A stretch of DNA of 64,000 nucleotides from Xanthostigma xanthostigma (taxonomy: Eukaryota > Arthropoda > Insecta > Raphidioptera > Raphidiidae), in contig OY754464.1 of the NCBI GenBank assembly GCA_963575645.1, forward strand, positions 2,852,001 through 2,916,000, read 5' to 3'. A program made the translations under genes and the position numbers. The notes under the pieces are model-generated. The model saw nothing but the letters and a program-made list of their open reading frames with translations. It did not search any database and was not told where the DNA came from. Of this stretch, positions 33,700-46,159 are shown piece after piece; within the stretch, counting starts at the first letter, position 1; each line of letters starts with the position of its first letter.

Positions 33700-35608
33700 G
33701 ATAAGTTGTCAAAGAGACAACAAAAATATTGCAGTAATTCCCCAATTCTCCGTGCGTACATTCACATAATTAATTTTTATTTTAAAATTGTTGTTTCCGT
33801 TGTTTGTATTTTTTTGTTTTTGTATCATTTATAATCTCGTTGACAATTTTTGGTAGTTATTATTACCCTGACTGATTTAGAGGTAACAACCGTTGTTGGT
33901 TTATAGAATTGAATTGAATTGATCGTTGATTTTATTAAATTATTTAATATCTAATTGTCACGTGAAGCAATAAATAATTAATGATATATTTATTAATTAG
34001 AGAAAACTGATAACCAAGGTTAATAAGTCTTGTTACGCGTGAAATTTCATGTATTGAATATAATAAAAGAAACACTAGCCTCTATTTATTCCATGCTGTT
34101 CAAAAAACGCTATGTTGAAAGCCCGATCAAAATTAAATCAATTCAGCAGTTTTTTATTTAATTAGAGGCAAACAAACCGACAGACAGATAAATATTTTGA
34201 AAAACGCTTGGGAAAACGATATAAGTGAGTATCCTATACACTTATTTAACAATTTAACTTCGCTTTTTTAAGTCGATTAAAAATAATAAAAATTGATTAC
34301 CTATTTATTTTTCAACAAAATTTGAACTCATAAAAGACCGCGCCTATCTATCAAGCATGACCAGCTCAGCACGGAGAAGAAGAGCTGAAGGTACCCATGT
34401 TATTTAACGGAGTAGCGCACATATTTTGACCAGCACCTGTAAAACCAGCAGCCAGCAACGACCGTCAATCGGTCGCATGCAATTTCTATCTAGAGTCTCG
34501 CCGTGCTGGACCGATCTAGTGTGCTAATGAAGTGTTGTTTTCGATTGTGCTGTGCTGGTTCATGCTTTACAAGTATGCGCGATCTTTAATTCAAAACAGT
34601 TTGAGAAATACTGCGCATTTGCATAAAAAAGATGGCTACTATTTAGTCATATCTCGTAACTCGTTTACATATCTCTACCGTATTCGTTTCTAAGAATTAA
34701 AATGCTTAAAGTTTATTTTTCCTTTATTCATAGAAACAACAGTTCCTTATAATATTGTTGCCGAGATATTTTACATTTACATTTAAAACAAAATCGTACA
34801 GAAAATCCAGCTAGTAAGTAATTTCCTGAGATTTGCCTACAGGCAACAAAAAAGAATGGTAGTAGTAGGTACACCCAGTCACCAAAAAATTTTTAAGCGT
34901 TAAGATTACATGCACACTTTTATTTCTGATTTTTTTCCAGTAAAAGCGACCGATTGCGAACGACGGACGTTAAGTTCGTACTTCGTATAGTGCCCGCGGT
35001 AAGAGTTGAAGCCAGGCATGTTTCATCAATAATATGCTAGTGAACGCCTACTTGCCCGCAGACAGTGGCGTGTGGAATAAATTCGACATATTCATTTATA
35101 GCGGTAGAATAAAAATAAACACTCGACGCACATGGATCTCCAAAACAGCCAATAGCAAGCTAGAAGGCGGGCGCAATGCGTTCACGTCACTATGACGCGG
35201 TGGCTTCATCCTTCGCCGCAGCTATTCTACAACACCACGGCCCCATAAATTCATATAGTCAAACCTCAAACCTTCGGTACCTTATCACGCGGTTTAAAGT
35301 GCGTTGGCTATTGTATAAGAAGGACTTGTGCTATTTTGTTTTTCATTACAAAAATGTCCTCTTATTTCGTCTCTAATATAATCTGTTTCATTTTATTGGA
35401 AACTTGTTAAAATGATATCTTGACTTTTGACATAAATGATTATCACGAATTGTATTTATCAAATGACCTTCGTGTAAAATTCTATTAATTTTGAGTCAGA
35501 TTCAAAGATACTTATGATCTATTTTGTAAGTAAATATACCGATTTAAAAAAATGAGTTGAATCGTTTTTAAAAGAGAGCTCTCTCACCGACGACCAAATA
35601 CAGACATA
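33700..35608. other. Intergenic, no gene seen
   Basis: AT-rich sequence with weak repeat phrases, e.g. 34100-34200. Short ORFs are featureless. Confidence 0.4.
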
Positions 35609-36008
35609 TACAGAGTGTCCTACGACATGACTGCCATAGCCTGGGACTGTGTTAGATCAGTATAGTAGTAGGAATTCCCTACTAATTTAAAAACCATTTA
35701 AAAAGAATTCGCTTTATTGAATTAGTTGCTCAAAATATCCACCCAGTCGCTGTATACATGTCTAATGGATCAGCACGAATAAATTCTAATGGTGATTCAC
35801 AGCCACCTGGTCTTTTTGATAATAACAAAACCAACCGCCGAACCTAATACCTGCATTAGTGGGCTTACTTATTTAAAATTTCAAATGCTTCTAGCTCAAT
35901 TAGGATAACGTTCCGGGTATATGTTCATTAGACATTAATTTTGACTTGAAATCACCCCAGCAACACAGTCCCAGGCTACATGGCAGTCATGTCGTGGGAC
36001 ATTCTGTA
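35609..36008. mobile_element. Long-TIR element (Tc1/mariner-like MITE)
   Basis: TIRs of about 45 bp start TACAGAGTGTCCTACGACAT. The interior is unrelated to any protein. TA at both tips fits Tc1/mariner insertion. Confidence 0.7.
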
Positions 36009-36061
36009 TATACACCTACTCTTCCAACTTTATTTTTGCACTCAGAGGGTCAGTGTTATGC

Positions 36062-36404
36062 GGTGTTTACACGGGTGACTAAAGCCGCACGATTTCCGCC
36101 GCACGGCGAAAATCGACCGTCTAAATGGCAATTCGGCTAGGCCGCAAGTGACTAAAATCGCAAGCCCCAAAGTAGACTAGCATCCGACTTTTGCCGCGCG
36201 GCGACCGGCCGCATGCGGCTGGTGACTAAAATCGACCGTGAAAATGCTCATTCGCAGGCGACCGTGCTGATCGACATTTTGATGCCAAATGAACTAGTCA
36301 CCCGCGATTTTCATCGACTCGTGTAAATCGGGTAGCGATTCGGCTAGGACAGGCGATGCGACTGGTGACTTGCCGCACGGCTAAAATCGACCCGTGTAAA
36401 CACC
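36062..36404. mobile_element. GC-rich TIR element
   Basis: Ends GGTGTTTACACGGGT and ACCCGTGTAAACACC. Internal motif 'actaaaatcgac' and CGCACGG recur several times. It is much richer in GC than its surroundings. It lies 53 bp from the previous element. Confidence 0.7.
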
Positions 36405-37506
36405 CCATTAGTCTTAACGGAGAGATAAAGTTACTATAGGCACTTCTTTAAAAATATGAAAAAACATTAACATTAGCTCGCTGTTCATTGAAAATATGAA
36501 ACGCAGATGTGTCTTAATATAATTACTTAAACACTGTAAGAATTAAAAAGAGAGGCTGTCTATTTTACATTACACATTGCAGAAGTAGAACTGTTATAAT
36601 AGTAAAAAAAAAGTAATAATGGTACCGACCGCCACGCCGTATAATTGAACCTACACGACCTTTAAGCTGCGTGGCATGTGTTTTACCTCGTGGCCACCTT
36701 AGCTTGATGTTCTACAGCCAGTTATTATACTACAATCTCAAGAATGAATTTTACCCTAGAGTACCAAAAGAAGTGTTAAAAAAACACGTGTATATTTAAC
36801 GTCTTAATATAAATTTAGGAAGCTCTTACTTGAACTTTGAGATAAATACTTATAAATATAAAAAAATAAAATGTTCCAATCTGCATACTGGTGACATTAA
36901 AAAATTATAGGTTTATTGGCTTCCGTAACAATATAAACAAATTAATGGTAAACATCCTTGCGTTAGATTTAATTTAATTTGATTAAGTATATATCATTTA
37001 ATTTCATATCTTTGCAAAAATTTCTAGATCAATGTCATGGAATATTTAAGTTAATTATTTGATTTATTTATCCGGCATGGGAAATAATTTTAAATTGTGT
37101 CATTTTGTTAGTATATTCCAAAAGCACTGATTATTTTTTTGTTGCAATTCGGAACCCAAAGGAATAATGAGCCTACACCTAGCCTCCATTAATGCTTTTC
37201 TAAATCAATGTTTACCTTATACATCTATAGTTTATCTGTCAAAAACCCCCCTTAGGGCAGTTCGGCGCATTTCTCACCAGAGGTCTCACCATTCCTTTGG
37301 GTTCAGAATTGGACTAAAAAATATGAAACAAATGTCGAAAAAAAGGAATGCTACGCTCAATTGTTTAAACAATGTCGATTTAAACACCTGGTTACCCAGC
37401 CGGGAACATGCGCCTTTATTTGTTTTTACCACTCTTCTTTTTGAGAAATATTGTTTATTTTAATCGTTAAACAGACGCGAACCACCGAATTGTTTTAATA
37501 CCTATA
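36405..37506. other. Intergenic, no gene seen
   Basis: AT-rich. The 98-codon plus-strand ORF at 37167 has no domain, repeat or splice context suggesting a gene. Confidence 0.4.
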
Positions 37507-37852
37507 TCTATACTAATATATAAAGCTGAGGAGTTTGTTTGTTTGTTTGGTTGAACGCGCTAATCTCAGGAACTACTAGTTCGAATTGAAAAAAAATGTT
37601 TTGTTGGATAGTCCATTTATCGAGGAAGGCTATAGGCTATATAATATCACGCTACGACCAATAGGAGCGGAGCATCAATGAAAAATATAACTCAAAACTT
37701 GCTGGTCCGACAAAAACTTTTTAACGTTAACTCCGATCATCATGAAATTTGGACACAACATTCATCTCGCTAAACTAAGATGAATGTGCGTACTCATGTC
37801 CCTCCCCCCATTCGTTCTTTTGCACTCGGGTGAAACCGGGCGGGACCGCTAG
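37507..37852 (+). mobile_element. Non-autonomous Helitron-like element
   Basis: It begins TCTATACTAATATATAAAGC and ends GGGCGGGACCGCTAG|T, matching the 5'-TC and 3'-CTAG conventions and the widespread insect repeat family with 'gttgaacgcgctaatctcagg'. No Rep/helicase. Confidence 0.65.
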
Positions 37853-37859
37853 TATAATA

Positions 37860-38998
37860 TATTTGAGTGAACACGATTCCAGAATTTTTGTCTGTTTATA
37901 CCTTCAATGATTTTTAAAATTTAAATCTGTAACAGCGATTGATGTCTTTTTTATTTAAGTTAAAGATATAAATTTAGTACAAAAAAGTTTTTAGTTAAAA
38001 CTAACATTTTCAATTCCTTAGCATAGTTAATTATGATCACTTAGTACTTGCTCCACTTTCTTCGTATAAAGAGCGTCAATGGTGAATGTCAAAGAAAAAA
38101 AAACATCTTTGAAAGAACTATGCTCTGCCGAATCTTTTAAAGAAAATTACGTTCAGAATTTGTGTACATCCCAGAAGTTACGCTGAGAATGTTGATATTT
38201 CTTACAGACGTTTATGTACTGCGTTGTCGAGAGTTTGCAATATCCAATATCTGTGTGAATTTCTGAATCGAAGAGGCCTATACAGTTTTTGGCTCTGAAA
38301 TACGACTGCTAAGCTAAGTGATCGGAATTAAATGCAACAAAACAAGTCGGGAAATCCCCACTCTATTTCTAAACTCTTGTTTATCCTGCTAAATTTTAAG
38401 CGCCGCGAAATATTCTTGCAAGATATACTGCCAGAATGTTGATCGAATTTCTCGAGATATCCTAAACAACTTCATGAGAGAAAAGGGAGCCAATCAGAAG
38501 CTCGGAAAGCCGGTCGAAAATGGCTGCCTATACATGGTGAGAAACGGCAACTTCACTCTTGTGTTCTTCTTTTTCTCATTAAGATATTATAGTAAAGTGA
38601 TGTTTGAAAAATGTATTTATCTTGATTATTTCGTCAACAAACCAAAATCTACCCGCAGGCCAAGCGGGGCCGGAAAGCTATATTATATATAAAATTATAA
38701 AAAGTATAATCCCCTTTGCGCGTCTCGAGCTATTTCAATTTGATGTTATACAGAGTCCACTAGTGAAACATGACGCTTTTCTAAATTAAATAAATAATTG
38801 TGTTTTTGAATTTTTTTCATACTCTATTGCAAAAGCTATAATATATAAGATTTAAAAGTTACATCTTTGGGAAAAGCTATATATAACAGTGTTTCATCTC
38901 AATCGTCACGTGACTGTTCGCTCGTTATTTTCCAGTTAAAACTGTCCATCTGTTGCTCGAGTTTGCCGTCTGCGTCCATAGCCTTAAAAATGTTCATA
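37860..38998. other. Intergenic, no gene seen
   Basis: AT-rich sequence. A small patch near 38650-38690 resembles a degraded repeat tip. Confidence 0.35.
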
Positions 38999-39002
38999 AT
39001 AT

Positions 39003-39580
39003 TGTTGCGTGCCCCATGTTGGGACGACTATGAATTTTGTAGGAATCTTCTAGTAACGACAATCGAAAGCAGGTAAAGACCCGACCTTTTTAGAATAGCC
39101 TGGAGAAACCAACGCATGTCAAGAAAAGGTCGAGATGCGTCTAGAACTTTCGATAGGTGGGAGACGAAGCTATAAAATGCGAGCGGATCGCTGTGTTGTT
39201 CATGTGTTGATACAAGTGCTCTGGCATTACGACATAAATTATTCAGTTATACTTTGAAGATAAATAAACTTTAGTGAGTGCAATTATATAAATCTGGTTT
39301 TACATAAATGACTTATAGCTAATAGACAAGTGTGCTGATAAACTTGGTGTTGTATTCCTGTGTTGTAAATATTTTGTGTACATAATTTAGTGACTATATT
39401 CTCTGTTACTTAGTCTTTTATTTTATTATTTAGAACTGTCGTTATTTTATTTCTGTTAACGTTATTATTGCTGTTAAGTTAAATAAGTATACGCTTTCGT
39501 TTGTGTGTTTAACTGTTTTGTTAAACATTTATTATTGTGAATAAATAATTTCCACCACGGACTACAACAGTTTTGTTACA
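39003..39580 (+). mobile_element. Solo LTR (LTR retrotransposon fossil)
   Basis: TGTTGCGTGCC...TTTTGTTACA, 578 bp, flanked by the 4-bp direct repeat ATAT (38999-39002 and 39581-39584). It has a TATA box (39171) and AATAAA near the 3' end. No internal coding region is present. The family is Ty3 or BEL-type; the sequence does not decide. Confidence 0.65.
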
Positions 39581-39584
39581 ATAT

Positions 39585-40487
39585 TATAGACATGTAATAG
39601 TTCAATATCGAACAATAAAATTATTGTTGTTTGCGATTTGTTTGAACCGACGGCCCCGATCTCTCATCTGCCTGAGTCCACTTTGAACGTAAGGTGGTAA
39701 GTCCGGTTTCAAACAAGTCTATTTTGTTTGCATTTCATCAAGATCTATGAAAAATAAACAAAACTTGTCTCACACAGTATAAGGTCACTCATGCAATGTC
39801 CAAACAAAACAATATATTTGTGGATTTTTTACATTATCATGTATTATTATCACTGGCAAAAATATTCGTTAAATATCAATTAAAAATGTTTCATTATTTT
39901 TGTGTATACACAGTAAGAATTGCCGATTTGATTGGGTTTGAGATAAACTTACAGTTTCTTCAGTTCTTCACCCAGAATTGAGAAAACACCACTGAACAAG
40001 ACCACGAGAGTGGGTCTGAGCTTTTCTTTTTTTCTCGACTCAGAACCTGTGCAATCTCTGGAAATTTTGATACTCCATTTGGAAACTAGATTACAAGTTG
40101 AACGATGCGATGTTGCCAAGTCGCTGGTGTGTAATTAATAAATTCTATGACTCCTGAATATTTGTGGCCGGTGACAGTCCGCCAGTGTACGCAGGGCTTT
40201 TTTAAAAAAACGATATGTTCTATATACACATTTTATGAAATTTAATTAAGTTTGGGTCGTGCTGGATATAAACCAAATGAAAAAAAACATGACTCGGACG
40301 ATTCAAGAAATTGCATCAATAAAGAATGACAGGAGTGACGCCATAACTGCAGTTAAATTTTGCATTGTAATATAATAAGGAATCAAAAATACATAAAACA
40401 TATCTATAGTAAATATAATTATTGTATGGGTAGTATTTAAACGAGTGACTGTAAATTACAATTTTGGGTGACAAAAATAATCAATTT
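39585..40487. other. Intergenic, no gene seen
   Basis: No supported gene or clear repeat. Confidence 0.35.
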
Positions 40488-41096
40488 GGGTTACTGTATT
40501 ACTAAGTGAGCGACTAACTGCGCGTGACGAGAAAATAATAGTTGGGTGACTAAATTACTAAGTGAGCCACTAAATTACTAAGTGAGCGACTAAATTACTA
40601 AGTGAGCGACTGAATAGAACTGCGTTTTCTAAAAAATATATATTTAATTGACTGTCAATTAAATATACATTTTTTAGAAAACGCAGTTCTATTCAAACAA
40701 TTAACTATTTAATTCGCATACCCCGTTATCGTTCACCCCGGAATTGTTTTTTTTAAAACTCAAGATTTGCCCCTTCCCGTTTCACTGCGAGACAATTCGC
40801 ATACCCCTTTATCGTTCACCCCGGAATTACAATTTGCATACCCGTTTATCGTTCACCCCGGAATTATTTTTTTAAAAACTCCACCTTTGCTCCATCGTGT
40901 TTCACTGCGAGACAATTCGCATACCCCTTTATCAAAAAAAGCGGTGGTTTTCAATCTTCATGCAAATGTGACTTTTAAGTTGTAGTATCAAAGTGAAAAA
41001 AAAATAAAAAGTAAAAACAAAAGAAGATATCTGCTTCAAAATTACCGAAGGCATTCTAGTCGCTCACTTAGTAATTTAGTCACCCAACTATTATTT
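40488..41096. repeat. Composite array: 20-bp tandem, 41-bp hairpin, and 36-bp direct repeats
   Basis: Exact 20-bp units TAAATTACTAAGTGAGCGAC stand in tandem at 40551-40610, with an earlier partial one. Next comes a hairpin at 40612-40696 with arms of about 41 bp. Then four copies of ATTCGCATACCCC...TTCACCCCGGAATT begin near 40712, 40795, 40831 and 40915. At 41057-41096 the opening unit returns inverted, so the whole block is flanked by inverted repeats. Confidence 0.75.
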
Positions 41097-41339
41097 TAAT
41101 ATCTCAAGTTATTAAAACAGTATCTCATCATCAGTCACCAAATTTGTTTTTTTATTCGACCGTTTTATAATTCCCCTAATTATATAATTGATATTTTACC
41201 GCTTCAAATTTATGTTCACATTAATTAGATCTTTACAAGACATTACATCACATAATTCCTTGGTAAGAACGTAATTTTAAAATATTTTTGAAAGGTAGTA
41301 ATTTAAAATCAAAAAAATTCTTTTAGATAAGCTAATAAA

Positions 41340-41680
41340 ATCATCGAACAATCCATAAAAGGACTTGTCGTTGGCTACGGGGATGGAAATGACGTCACGT
41401 GGACGACATTGGCAAACGCCCACGAACAAACATGGCGTCATAGTGTGTATTCTATTCGGGGACAATACACGTTCATTTTTGTTAACATTCGAAATGTCAC
41501 TGCGCGTGCACGAAACCCAGCTTCAAAGCCAGCTTCAAAACACTCTTCGTGTAAAGCGAACACATATACAAAGCCATCACGAAATCCAGCGCCACAGCAC
41601 GCTTGCAGTCTAGCAAGGAATCTAGCGGCAAATTCAGCCTCGTGTGCGGCTACCTTCATGCTAGTGTAACTTCAAACTTT
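41340..41680 (+). repeat. Interspersed repeat, copy 1
   Basis: It shares 'tgttaacattcgaa', 'cagtgtgtgttct'-like and 'caaacgcccacgaacaaaca'-like phrases with 57080-57370. ORFs on both strands arise from the repeat itself. Confidence 0.5.
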
Positions 41681-43338
41681 CCTTTCTTTAATTTTTGTTA
41701 ACTCTTTATGATTATGCACAGTGGAGGTGATATTTTAGCAATTAGTACGAGAAGAATTGGTTTAAAGTTACCTTTTATTTAAATAATATTTTAAATATTG
41801 TAAGTTTATAGGTTGAATTGATCTTATGGTCTATGGTGGTGAAAAATTTTAATTTTTAAAAATTCCGTCTTGCCGGCTTGTAGCGCGAACTTTTTGTTAT
41901 AATAGGCCATATGCATGTATTTTTTTTGTATTTTTAATAGATTATTTAGTCAACCATAATGGCATAATACGGAAAAAAATTGATAATCATTTAAAAATGT
42001 AATATTATCATAAGAAAAAAAAAATTAAATTTAACATTCAAAAATAGGCAGTTTAAACAATCGGTCATGTTGGCGGGCTTATGTGACGTCATGATATATG
42101 ATGCATGTCAACCTTGATGTCAAATTGTCAATATTCTAAATGAAGTTTATTTGTTGTTTTCTCTAAATACTGACATAATCTTACTGTGAGACGACACAGT
42201 CGTCATGGAAACTGTTGTTGATATATACTTTGACGTCACGCTGCGTTTTGAAAATTCGAAAATAGCGCGTATTTTCTACATTTCTTTTTTATTATTTGTA
42301 TTTTTGTCAGTGATTAGATTAAAAAAATAACCATTACGATGTGATCAGGAACAAAAATATATTTCGAAATAAAAATTTAAACCAATTTGGAGTCTCATGT
42401 ATATTACCTATTGCGTATCGTATTAAATAATTTACGGTTAATAGACGATCTTCAATATTGCACTGCGATATTACCGCTGCTGACGCCAATTAAAATTTAT
42501 CTGCCTTTTTAAAAATTAATTGTTTCAAAAAAACCGAGAACGCAAATCAATTTAGTTATTATAGACGTAACATAAAGTCAATTCAACCTATAAGCTTACG
42601 TAATTAATAATTGGTATAAATGTATACTATTTGACAATTTTTTTTTTTATTAAAATAAAATAAAACAGATACATAAAAAATAATAAATAAATTGTAAGGA
42701 TAAATATTATCGTTTATACAGTAGCTATTAAAATTTGAATTTCTTACAAAATATCACCGTTCCGCGTAGATTATATTGCGTCAATAAAAATAATGTTTTC
42801 AATAAACAAGTCCGCATAAATTAATGAGACACCTCTAATAATGAATGTGATCTATAAATAGATGACGCCTCGATTATTAACCGCTGTCGTGGGTCAATTA
42901 AGCAATTTACTTTGTCTGCATGCAGAACGATGGAAGTCTTTAGACGCAATTTTGTTCTCGCCTTGACATTCATCTATATTCAATTGTTATCTGATTTTAT
43001 AGTCTATTTGATTTAAATTTGTGATAAAACAGTTTACTATAAAAATATGCATGTTTTTTTTAATTGTCTCTTAGAAACTTAAGCTAAACTGTATCTGTTA
43101 CCATAGTATTGCACATACCGCTGAACTGCGGTATGTGCTCTATATTATCGCTTTGTGCGTCAGAGCTGACTTACATTCATAAAAGAAGTTATATCTAGGT
43201 TAATTTCGCACGAAATCCATTCAAATTGTAGCTTTTTGAATAGAGGACATTCTGTTCTAAACAGAACCATTTTTAGATCGGTTCGAGTTCATGATTACTA
43301 CTAAAATTGTAATTGAAAATCACGACCAGCAGTTGTCG
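41680..43338. other. Intergenic, no gene seen; one short hairpin
   Basis: AT-rich. GCACATACCGC and its complement form an 11-bp stem with a 6-base loop at 43111-43138. Confidence 0.4.
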
Positions 43339-43339
43339 G

Positions 43340-43612
43340 CAAGGGCGTAGATATTTTTTTTTCCTGGGGGGGTAAAGTAAAAAAATTCAATATTTTTTTA
43401 AGTTTTATCAATATCACACAAGAATACTCACGAAGGAAGGTGTCAAGCAAAATATTAATTCCCAAACCAATTTTACAAATTTTTTTTAAAGAAGTATTTC
43501 TAAATTTTATTTTTTACCCAGGTATTCGTATTACTTTCAGTTTTATTTTTGTATAATTGTGATCCGGGGGGGGGGGGTAATTATCCCTTTCCCCCCCTTA
43601 TCTACGCGCTGG
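43340..43612. mobile_element. hAT-like MITE with 8-bp TSD
   Basis: GGGCGTAGATA and TATCTACGC ends, each followed inward by G/C runs, are flanked by GTTGTCGG at 43332-43339 and 43613-43620. Confidence 0.7.
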
Positions 43613-43770
43613 GTTGTCGGTTGGTCTGTACGTATGTACGTATATGTACGTCACGACTCTACAGATCGCAATTTTGGTCGGATTGCCTTGGGTTATTTTT
43701 TTTCACTTTCGAAACTTCAAATGTCTAGAACAGTGTTTACTGAAGTGGCTTCCACGAGAGCAACTAGTTT

Positions 43771-44070
43771 AGTCCAAGCGGCGGATGTGATAAATCGTTT
43801 CGATGATGAAACTTTCAGAAAAGATACTTCAATCACTAGGCCCCTCTGGGGAATCATATATTTAAGACGGCAACCATATATATTCCTAAAAAGCTCTTAA
43901 AAACTATCTTTATAGGAATACATCAATATGAATAAACAGGAAGTGGTGTTTCCCCGCTGTGTCGGTTCAGGCTCTCGCTGAGTGGCCTAGACAAATGATT
44001 GGCATCACTATCTTTTCTGAAAGTTTCATCTATGAAATCAAAACAATTTTTCAAATCCGCCGCTTAGACT
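43771..44070. repeat. Inverted repeat, about 57-bp arms
   Basis: 'agtccaagcggcggat...gaaactttcagaaaagat' is mirrored by 'atcttttctgaaagtttc...ccgccgcttagact'. No coding content. Confidence 0.6.
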
Positions 44071-46159
44071 TTTAAAATTTCTCATTGCGTAGGCGAAATA
44101 CACCTGAATCAGTCGCTTTGTCTGTGAATCTCGTAAGTTACGCTTGATGTATCACGCGTACAGCCCAAACAACTTTACCGATTTTGAAAAACCTTTCCTT
44201 TATACTAATTCGGTTTGTAGGAAAGTTTTTATCAAAATGAAAACAGGGGTACTTTTTTCAATAATTACATGTATTCTAACCTAGTGAAATGCAAAATTTG
44301 GTAGATAGATATTGTGAATTATAGTATCTCGACAACAGAGGTCATACGTGTTTTTTTCATTTTCAAAAATTGTTCTGTACCTACTAGTAATTGGAATATA
44401 ATATTATTTAATTTGGGTGTATGTATAAACTTTAAACATAGATACACCTCTTTCAAATTGACCTCATCAAACTGATCGGAGTTTTCAATAATTATTGCGT
44501 CAATTCATGAACGTATCTGCTGCTGTTACACTTCATTTTAGTTTTATGCTTCCATTGTTTCAATTATACGGACTGTATCAAAAAATTAATTTGAAAATAT
44601 TTAAATAAAATTGCAATATAAAGAGAAAAATTTTCTATGTTATTGAAGGAATCATACGATCAAAACTTTTATATTACCATAGTATTTACTATGACAAATA
44701 GGGCTAGATCGGTTTTGATGGAGCCCGAATGTACACTTATATAATGTATAAGTATAGATCAATAGTTCTGCTTTTAATTAATTATTAATAATTACAGCAA
44801 AATAATCTTAATTTAAAAGACGATAAATAAGTTATAATATTAAAAATAAAATGAAAAAATATCAACACTATGATTGACTTGAAACAAAAACACGAGTAAA
44901 AATAAATGCGTTTGTTTTTCATCTTTTTACAAATAAACAATTTAATCTTATTTTCTCTGTTTTCTCTAAAGATAAAATTTAGTTCAGATAAATGATGCAA
45001 GTGTTAGCACTTAGCATTATAGAAAATACTCATGTCTGCCTGTCCCACGATGAACTCTCTAGCGGTAAGCTCCGTGGCGTCATAATATTCATATTTTATT
45101 GTGCGCGTCAAATCCAAAAGATTGCGACTTATTTTCAGCTTCCTCTCCGGCCCGGTTTTGTCCGAGTGCAAAACAGTCTAAATCCTCTAATCTCAGATTT
45201 AAATGACATTTTTATATTTCCTGACGAGTTTAAAATCTTATAGACTCGACTTCATTTGGATGCAAATCGAATATTAAATCCAAGCCAAATTAAAATCAAT
45301 ACCCAAAATAATAAAATTAATCACGAACATAAGCTAAATATCCATATATTAAAAAAATGCACCCAGACTGTGACGAATCGGGTAGATATTCTATAAAACT
45401 GTCCAATTACTGCATAGTCGTAGCCAGGGAGCCCGCGCTGACGAAATGCAAATCGCTAACTAGAATTGTTGTTTGCCAAACGTATGCATACATTTTTCCT
45501 AAGTTTCACTTCTCTAGTGTGTAGTTTAAACTCCACAGTCTTTATAAGTAAACCGAATATTAACGTATATAACTTATTGGAAAAGAAGTTTCTGCGAGTG
45601 TAGCGACAGACACAATTTTTCGTAAATAATTTACCAAACGCATACAAATTTATATATATTATAATTATTGTTTCCAGAATCGAGGTTAAAACAACATCTG
45701 ACCCAATTGCTCGTCTTGTGTCGTCTTGTGTAGTCTCTATAATTAAATAGAATCGTTATCAAATGGCGCGTTATCAGTAGTCCTCTCTTGTTTTACATTA
45801 AACGAGGAACAGTATCTTTTTAACTTATGAACGTAACTGAACTCTCCGATATTGCTGAACATTTTAAATATTTTTTTTGAGAAAAAAAAATTGTTTATAA
45901 ATAATAACGTGACGTAATAATTGAAAAAAATTTGTATACCACATATTTTCTCTATTTGAATTTAAAAGAATTTATTTTGAGTGTTTGTTTCGTTATTAAT
46001 TACAAGGAATTGTTTTTAAAAGACGTTTGTATCATTTCTCGATAAACTTTAAACAAATTTAAGAGTATTATATATTTTATATTTGTGAAGAAATAAGATT
46101 CTACTGTGAACAGAAGTTTATATTTTATATATATTATAGAATACAGTGTTTTCTGGGTA
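44071..46159. other. Intergenic, no gene seen
   Basis: AT-rich upstream region of the second Kazal gene. Short ORFs have no recognisable domain. Confidence 0.4.

Noticed and set aside
37167-37463. 98-codon plus-strand ORF
   Set aside because: No signal, domain, conserved copy or splice sites; probably chance.
41409-41669. Overlapping ORFs on both strands of about 80 codons
   Set aside because: They arise inside a dispersed repeat with short internal repeats; the diverged copy at 57080 does not keep the frame.
43111-43138. Short hairpin as possible microRNA
   Set aside because: The stem is only 11 bp, too short for a precursor.
43559-43900. 113-codon plus-strand ORF
   Set aside because: It begins in a G-run at a hAT element end and crosses an inverted repeat; not a gene.
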